Part shown: one piece after another, positions 57,658-64,000 of the stretch | Layout of the letters: every line of letters starts with the position of its first letter | How positions within the stretch are numbered: the stretch's first letter is position 1 | From: Chamaecyparis obtusa | Taxonomy: Eukaryota > Streptophyta > Pinopsida > Cupressales > Cupressaceae | NCBI GenBank assembly: GCA_027943335.1 | Contig: BSBK01002089.1 | Coordinates: forward strand, 151,501-215,500 | Length of the DNA stretch: 64,000 nucleotides | Direction: 5' to 3' | The notes under the pieces: generated by a model | Database searches by the model: none | The model's input: only the letters and a program-made list of their open reading frames with translations | Told to the model about the DNA's origin: nothing | Made by a program: the position numbers and the translations under genes

Positions 57658-59244
57658 GTGTTTGATTATTTGCAACCTGATAAAACAAATATTCCTATTC
57701 AATTAGCTAATAATCATAGTTGCAAAGTTGATGGATTTGGTGATGTTAATTTTCCAAATAGAAAATTAAATAATGTTCTTGAGTTTAAATCCAATCTCCT
57801 TTCAGTTTCTCAGTTATGTCAAGATTACAAAGTTGAATTTCATAAGGACATGTGTTACATTATTAAATCCTAAGAATGATCATGTTGTTGCTAATACTAA
57901 GTTGGATCATGATAATTTGTTTAAGCTTTATGAGTTTGCCTCATCAAGGTACTCTTTGAAAGTTAATATTGATTTTAATGTATGGCATAGAAGGCTCGGC
58001 CATTTGAATTCTAATTATATTTCTAGATTGCTCAAATATAACATGGTTGAAGGATTACCACATATTGTTCCATCTAAAATTACATGCACATGGTGCATGA
58101 GTGGCAAAATGAAAAGGGAGCCCTTTCCTCATGGTACTTCATGGAGGGCATCTCATAAGTCACATTTGACTCATAGTGAACTTTTGGGATGAATTGAGAA
58201 CATGTTCATTCAAGGTTCGAAGTATGCTCTTACCTTTGTCAATGACTTTACTAGAAGAATTTGGATCTATTTCTTGCATAGTAAAGATCAAGTTCTTGAT
58301 ACATTATTTGAATTTCATATATTTGTGGAAAGACAATCAGGTTCTAAGCTTCAAATTCTTATAGTTTAGATAATGGTACTGAATATGTTAAAAATACATT
58401 TCATTGTTATTTCAGATCTTTTGGTATAAAACATCATCTTACCATCCCTTTTATAGCACAACAAAATGGTGTGGTGGAAAGGAAGCATAGAACTATTATG
58501 GAAATGGCTAGATGTATGTTACATGCAAAAAATATTCCTTACAAGTTATGGGCTGAAGCAATGACTTGTGCCACTTATATTCTTAATAGAACTCCTACGA
58601 AAGCTTTGCAAGATATAACTCCTGATGAAGTGTGGTCTAGTAGAAAACCAAATTTACATCATTTGAGAATTTTTGGATCTATTGCTTATGTTCACACACC
58701 TAAACAAAAATGGCACAAACTTGATTCTAAATCTTCTCCATTTATTTTTGTTGGGTATGATGAATTTACTAAAGGTTACTCAGTTTATGATCCCACTACT
58801 AACAAGGTACATATTGCAAGAGATGTTTGCATTGTAGAAAATGAAGTCCATGATTGCTCCAATGTCAAAGATGATAAATTTAAAGGAGGCACAATTGAGA
58901 TTGTGGAGGACCAACCTCCTATTCTAAACCCTACTCCTAATACTTCTATTTCTATTCCTACTAGTAATACTAATGATGATGATGATGGTAATAATATATC
59001 TACTCCTCATAGTGATAATGTTGATCATGATGATAATGATACTCCTCATAGTGATATTTCTGTTACTTCTAACAGAAATCTTAAATGGTTTAAAGATTTA
59101 CTTAATAAAGGTGATGATTATATTGCTAGAATGGCTGGTCTTAGACCTAGGAGAGTTAGTTATTATAATTATTCTTTAATGTCTTCTCTTATGATCACTA
59201 ATGATCCTCAAACCTTTTGTCAAGCTAAAAATCAACCTCATTAG
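57658..59244 (+). pseudogene. Copia protease end and integrase
   Basis: 57658-57873 is the end of the protease region (frame 1). Then a frameshift near 57873 moves to frame 2 for the GAG-pre-integrase zinc finger (WHRRLGHLN, with H, H, C, C ligands through CTWCMSG, to 58190). The integrase core follows in mixed frames: FVNDFTRR holds the first Asp, LDNGTEYV (near 58369-58395) the second, and NGVVERKHR (58465-58495) the Glu. From 58471 to 59244 the frame is open again and ends in an Asp/Asn-rich linker. Integrase joins the DNA copy into the genome. The protein as encoded is broken. Confidence 0.82.
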
Positions 59245-59253
59245 TAAAATGCT

Positions 59254-59565
59254 ATGCAAGAGGAATATGACACTTTAATTTCTAATAATACTTGGGATTT
59301 AGTTTATTTACCTCATGATAAAAATCTAGTTTCATGCAAAGGGTTATATAAAACTAAGTTGAATGCCAATAATGAAATTAGTAAGTTTAAAGCTAGGTTT
59401 ATAGCAAGAGGTTTCTCTCAAATTGAAGGTTTAGACTATAATGAGACCTTTTACCCTGTTTCAAAAATGCCTACCATTAAAGTTGTTTTTGCTTTCGCTT
59501 TTAAAATGAAATGGCCTATTCACCAAATGGATGTTAAAAGTGATTTTTTAAATGGTGATTTGCAT
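59254..59565 (+). pseudogene. Copia reverse transcriptase, N-terminal part
   Basis: Begins with QEEYDTLISNNTWDLV, the usual start of the copia polymerase domain, and runs through FKARFIARGFSQIEG and HQMDVKSDFLNGDL. The catalytic Asp is in MDVKSDF. It stops at GGTGATTTGCAT, where the 2.6-kb element is inserted, and the domain resumes at 62166. Confidence 0.85.
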
Positions 59566-62160
59566 AGTTGGTGTTCTTTTTCCCCAAAGGTCAAATTGAC
59601 ATAAGGATTGACAAGGCTAATGTCACATTCACTCAACACTCCAAATCTGACAAGGAAAAAGGCCAACTGACAAGGATCAAAGAGAGATCCTTCTACACTT
59701 TGAGCTCCACATCACTCAGGCGGGTATACCTCAACTGCACACTTATAAAACTTGTGTCACACTACAGGCCTACAAGTAACTGACTATGGAATGGTTCTCA
59801 AACTCTTATAGGTATCCTGTACCTCAATGAAACCAATATCTCATGCAATAGCCCTACTTGCATGGAATGAGTATGAAAACTAGAGACCTATCCTAACAAC
59901 ATGAAAGGGAAAGGGTGGAACTTAAAGGACATGATTTTAAATGGATTGAAGGGACCCCTAAGATACCCTAAATCTCTCATAGACTAGTGCCTTATCCAAT
60001 GGGCGGCAGAGTCAAATACCCTATTGCAAGAGAAAGCTATGAAACAAGAAAATAATATAATCAGTGTGTTGATGCCTAACATCAATCACACACCATGACC
60101 AAACCTCAACTTAACAACCCACCTATGCATTCAAGTACGTTATTATCCATTCAAAGGATTTGAACCCTCCCCTTAGAAGAGACCTATAAGAAGATAATAC
60201 ATTGACCAGCATCCACTGGAAGACAAGCATGACATATCTTTGACACCTCAGCTCATACATACATGAAAACTAACTCTGAACCAGTTATCCCTATGAAGAC
60301 AACTCCACTTGCAAACACTTAGGCAATGCATTTATAGAAAAATCAAACACCCTTGATGTATGATTAATGAATCCAGAATTCAAATGGAGATAGCTTGGTA
60401 ACAGTAAGAATAAATTGAGTTCTCATACATGAGACAAATCTGTTGCAACATGCATTATATTCTCTGAACCAACAAAGGAAGAAGAAGAACACCCTATATG
60501 CAGAGAAGAAGAAGAAAATCTACAGGAAAAGAACCCTTCCTAGAACTGACAAAATTCAGAACCCTTCCTAATGATCATGAAAATCCTTTTATAGGAACAA
60601 GGATTGCAACAAGCTACCGATCATTAGGGAAAAATTTAGGTCTGCAACCACCTAGTAAAACAAGAAGAGAAAGAGTGTAGAGAAGCCTAGAAACCCAGGA
60701 AGAAATTAGGTAAAATTTGATGTACATTTGCATTGGTTTCATCACCATAGACTAACTGCGATCACAAGTTACAGCCTTCTTGTTGTAGGAGAGACAAAAT
60801 TTGATGTCAAGACCAACTTGGAAAACTTCACATGCACATAGAGGTCACTGACATACCAAACCCTAGCTGCCTGTAGAGATAAACAAACTATTGCATTTAA
60901 ACCAGCGCGACACCCCAGGAAAGAAAATCTGATCTGCGTAGCCGCACATATCTTCTTCATCATCATCACAACTGCTACTATCTTGCAAAAATTAAATTCT
61001 GAGCTACCACACTTGTCGCAAATAGCTCACTGTGAAAACACCAGCAAGAAACCCTACAATCATATTTGAATTTGGGCGCCAACGGCTAGCCGGTCAACAA
61101 CCAATTAGAATCTAGCACATCAGCACCATTGGCACCATGGACCCACCTTAACTCCGCAACAACAACATCATAATAGTTGTCACATGATCGCATAGCCAGG
61201 AGAAAGGCTATGCGAACATGTGACAAGTTGCAAACCTTTACCCTGCTGCATAACCGCTGCTGCCGAGAGTTAATGCAGAATGTCAGTGACATGATCACAT
61301 AGCCTTGAAAAAGGCTATGCGAACATGTGACTAACCACTAGCATTCACCCTGCCGCACGTTGAATTTGTTAGGAAACTGAAAACACCGGCCCCACCAAGA
61401 ACTTCCATGTCACCACCACATCGACCAATCAGAAAATGCAACATCACCACCTGCCACCGGGCCCCAACACAATGTGGCACCCTTGTCACATGATCACATG
61501 TCAGAAATCTCTGACATGCGATCATGCGATAGCCAACCACAAGCCGCCAATGGGACCACTGAACTTCCACGCCAATGGGCCCCAGCACAAAAAGGTAACC
61601 GGTCGCATGGTCGCATGTCAGAAAACTCTGACATTAGATCATGAAACAACCAATCATTTTAAAGCCCATTGAAGACCTGGGCCCACCAATAGATCGCAGT
61701 TGCACAGTTAAAGAATGCCAACAAACAGGGCAGAAATGCAAGGTCGAAAACACCCAAAGTTTTCACAACAGCGAAGGATCGACAACATCCAAGGTTTTCA
61801 ACATTGGAAGATGAGCACACAAAAGCAGGAAGGCACAAGGTTGAAAAAAACTAGGGTTTTCATACAGACAAACAAAAAACATTGAAAGGTTTTCAACATC
61901 AAGGCATATTCTAAAACTGTTTCCTACAGACCTTAAAACTTGAATATCTCCCTGGGTTTTGCGAATTAGCTTATGCGATCTGGACTGGAGCTAGGTGACA
62001 CAATAAAGAGCACAGTGCCAAGAGCGCACACCATGAAACATTGTGGATCTTCATCGCACATTAAAAATATGATTGCAGGCATGGCAAGACAACTTAACTA
62101 GATTGCAAGGAAAAGGCCATTTTCATAGGATTTTTGCATTGACGGGAAAATGACCTAACA
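59566..62160. mobile_element. 2.6-kb insertion in the copia reverse transcriptase (target duplication TGCAT)
   Basis: TGCAT is present at 59561-59565 and 62161-62165. Removing the insert and one TGCAT restores the reverse transcriptase phrase across the junction. The right end is CCTAACA. The left end reads AGTTGG, which would pair with it if the first base was once T, so TGTTGG...CTAACA is the likely original pair of ends (LTR type). There is no ORF with a recognised domain, so it looks like a solo LTR or a non-coding element. It is more GC-rich than its surroundings between 60900 and 61700 and holds four hairpins there. Confidence 0.78.
61179..61643. repeat. Four hairpins with ACATG/CATGT arms in the 2.6-kb insert
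   Basis: 61179-61224 (GTCACATGATCGCATAGCC, loop, then GGCTATGCGAACATGTGAC), 61285-61332 (same type), 61486-61529 and 61601-61643 (TCGCATGTCAGAAAACTCTG type). The first two share a GCATAGCC stem and the last two share GTCAGAAA(T/A)CTCTGAC. The stems are near perfect, with matching changes in both arms. Confidence 0.85.
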
Positions 62161-62165
62161 TGCAT

Positions 62166-63056
62166 GAAGAAATCTATATGTCCCAACCTCCCAGTTTTAT
62201 TAAAGAAGCTCATGAAGATCTAGTATGCAAACTAAATAAATCTATTTATGGTTTAAAGCAGTCTCCTAGAAAGTTGTATTTCAAAATTAATGCTTTCTTC
62301 ATTTCTCAAGGTTTTGAAAGAAGTAAAAACAATCCTAACTTGTATATCAAGCATAGTGAAGATTACATTATTATTATTATCATTCTTTATGTTGATGATT
62401 TGATTCTTACTTCTAGTTCTAACCATTTAATTTCTGATATTATGTTCCAAATTTTAACCAAAAAAATTAAATGATTGATTTAGGACTTTTATATTATTTC
62501 CTAGGAATGCAAATTTGGAAAACCCCTAAGGGTATTTTTATTTCTCAAAGTAAATATGCTAAATATCTTCTAGATAGATTTCATATGAATGATGCTAACC
62601 ATGTTTCAATTCCATGTGAATTAGGAACTAAGTTAATGATAGATATGGAATCTCCATTTATAGATGCTACTCCTTATAGACAACTCATAGGAAGTTTAAA
62701 TTATCTAACTATCACTAGACATAATATATATTTTAGTGCTGGTTCAGTTTCAATATTCATGTCCAAACCTCAAGAAAAACACTTCAAAACTGCTAAAAGA
62801 ATATTACGATACATTAAAGGTACTATTAACTTAGGATTATTTTATGATGCAAACTCTGATTTTCCTTTAAAAGGTTTTAATAATTTAGATTTAGGTGGAG
62901 ACCCCAATGATGGGAAATCTACTTGTGAGTATTATTTTTCTCTTGGTTCAGGTGCTATATCTTGGAAAAGTAAAAAAGATCAATCTGTTTCTCTATCTTC
63001 TATTGAAGTTGAATACAAAAGTTGTACTCATGCCTCTAAAGATGTTTTATAGCTTA
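62166..63056 (+). pseudogene. Copia reverse transcriptase C-terminal part and RNase H start
   Basis: Resumes with EEIYMSQPPSF and carries the catalytic YVDDLIL (about 62390-62410), then IYGLKQSPRKLY. A stop at 62472-62474 and a frame change lead to DLGLLYYFLGM at 62474, and on through SGAISWKSKKDQSVSLSSIEVEY to a TAG at 63052. RNase H Asp/Glu residues are visible in this part and the next. Confidence 0.85.
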
Positions 63057-63376
63057 AAATAATACTTGAAGATTTGGGTCCACCTCAACAAGAACCTACA
63101 CCTTTATATTGTGACAATCAAAGCGCAGTAGCCTTGGCAAAGAATTTGGTTTACCATGAAAAGTCAAAGAACATTTCTCTCCACCACCAATTCATTATAA
63201 AGAAAATTAAAGAAAAGAAAGTGTCCCTCATCTATTGCAAGGGTGAAGATAAAGTTGCAAGTAATTTTACAACACCTCTTTCTAGAGAAAAAAATGAATT
63301 TTATTGCAAAAATTTGGGTTTGATACCCATTGATGTAATCACCCTGGCGCAAGTAAAGAATAAAGGGGGATGTTAG
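63057..63376 (+). pseudogene. Copia RNase H C-terminal part
   Basis: After the TAG at 63050-63052 the same frame continues. LYCDNQSAVALAKN holds the typical D-N-Q-S motif and HHQFIIKKIKEKKVSLIY the H-x-R/Q-F block of copia RNase H, followed by KVASNFTTPLSREKN. It stops at 63374-63376. Confidence 0.85.
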
Positions 63377-64000
63377 AATTTAGTAATCTTGCCTTGGTTA
63401 TTTTTATTTAATTTGAAGATAAACCAAGGTATCCTCCTTTTATTTATTTTAGGATATTCCTATAGGAATCTCTACATGTAATTTTGTCGTCTAGTCCAAG
63501 TGGGAGGACAACTCATATCTTGTAATTCTTTTAATAAGGATATTGGTTTTCTCCTCCTTATGAGGATCCTCACACTCGGAACACACTTAGTATGAATGTG
63601 GCACTCATACACATCAGAGTTACATGAAAACTCCTCCACTCATCTCTGCTTAAGAGATGCTTCTCCACACACTTGACACAATTTTCTCACAGTTCCTACA
63701 CATAATTTTCTCTCATCTTGACATATTAGTTCTCTCAGTATTGTATTGAGCTTGTTGCTCATATTCTATCTCTCTCTTTAGGCTTTTCTTACCTCATTCA
63801 TAATACACAAGGGGTTTTTTCTTGAGGATAAACTTCTTCTTTTCTTTTCCCCTTTCAAAAATCTCTTGGCTCTTTATTGGGATTCTTGGAGTATTCTCAT
63901 GTTTTCGTGATTGATCTTGCAACTTTATCTCATATTTGGCTTATGGTAAACTCCTTCTTGCACTTTACTTTTTTGGATTATTTTCATGAACTTATTCTTA
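63372..64000 (+). repeat. 3' LTR of the copia element (continues beyond the window)
   Basis: Starts TGTTAGAATTTAGTAATC just after the purine tract AAAGGGGGA. It contains TTTCTCCTCCTTATGAGG and GTTTTTTCTTGAGGATAAAC. No matching copy exists in the window and no end is reached, so its length is unknown. Confidence 0.7.

Larger units (their letters stand above)
56593..63371 (+). mobile_element. Degenerate Ty1/copia retrotransposon, 5' LTR not visible
   Basis: Domain order gag, protease, integrase, reverse transcriptase, RNase H is that of Ty1/copia. Gag starts at the ATG 56593. RNase H ends at a TAG at 63374, just inside the 3' LTR. A purine-rich tract (AAAGGGGGA) precedes the LTR at 63372. The coding sequence is broken by many stops, at least two frame changes and a 2.6-kb insertion. 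No upstream LTR was found. Confidence 0.88.

Noticed and set aside
61331..61672. ORFs on both strands in the hairpin region
   Set aside because: They follow the inverted repeats and have no protein-like features.

Overview
This is nuclear DNA from a plant with a very large, transposon-filled genome. A conifer or other gymnosperm is my inference, from the extreme nesting, the AT-rich sequence and the retroelement types; no marker gene proves it. Nearly everything in the window is mobile DNA in various states of decay. I saw no tRNA, rRNA, CRISPR array or bacterial-type feature. Exon limits were set by eye from reading frame plus GT/AG sites. No search or alignment program was run.

Layout. Positions 1-1500 hold four tandem copies of a ~134-bp promoter-like unit, each with a TATA box. 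The last copy sits just upstream of a small four-exon gene (67 codons) of unknown function. Positions 2376-9105 hold three copies of a degenerate ~1-kb repeat. The second copy is split by a 4.4-kb element (3862-8300, target duplication AGAAC) carrying a decayed ORF of unknown type. Positions 11348-47168 are a non-autonomous LTR retrotransposon (target duplication GTAAT, polypurine tract, LTRs at both ends). Its 5' LTR is split by a 25.4-kb CACTA (En/Spm-type) DNA transposon at 11746-37191, with 17-bp perfect terminal inverted repeats and target duplication TCT. The uninterrupted 3' LTR shows the empty site exactly.

The CACTA element is the main object here. It encodes a TNP2-type transposase in about ten exons (19893-24149). 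Directly downstream in the same orientation is a second multi-exon gene (24504-28202). That gene joins an N-terminal SET (lysine methyltransferase-like) domain to a linker with a SUMO-interaction-like motif and a charged C-terminal region resembling the second protein of plant En/Spm elements. Both genes carry nonsense and frameshift lesions. They are flanked by kilobases of palindromic arrays in opposite orientation on the two sides, by fragments that look like captured host exons, and by later insertions with clean target duplications (TTGTC, AATAG, CACAT).

Positions 47174-51420 are mostly unassigned, with a probable LINE 3' remnant. Positions 52028-54534+ hold a minus-strand retroelement (primer-binding site, coiled coil, four zinc-knuckle relics, a second ORF). 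Positions 56593-64000 hold a plus-strand Ty1/copia element without a visible 5' LTR. Its reverse transcriptase is split by a 2.6-kb insertion (59566-62160, target duplication TGCAT) that contains four hairpins, and its 3' LTR runs off the window.

From nesting, the order of events is: older repeat or flank, then LTR retrotransposon, then CACTA, then small LTR-type insertions inside the CACTA. No gene here looks like an intact, active transposon protein.
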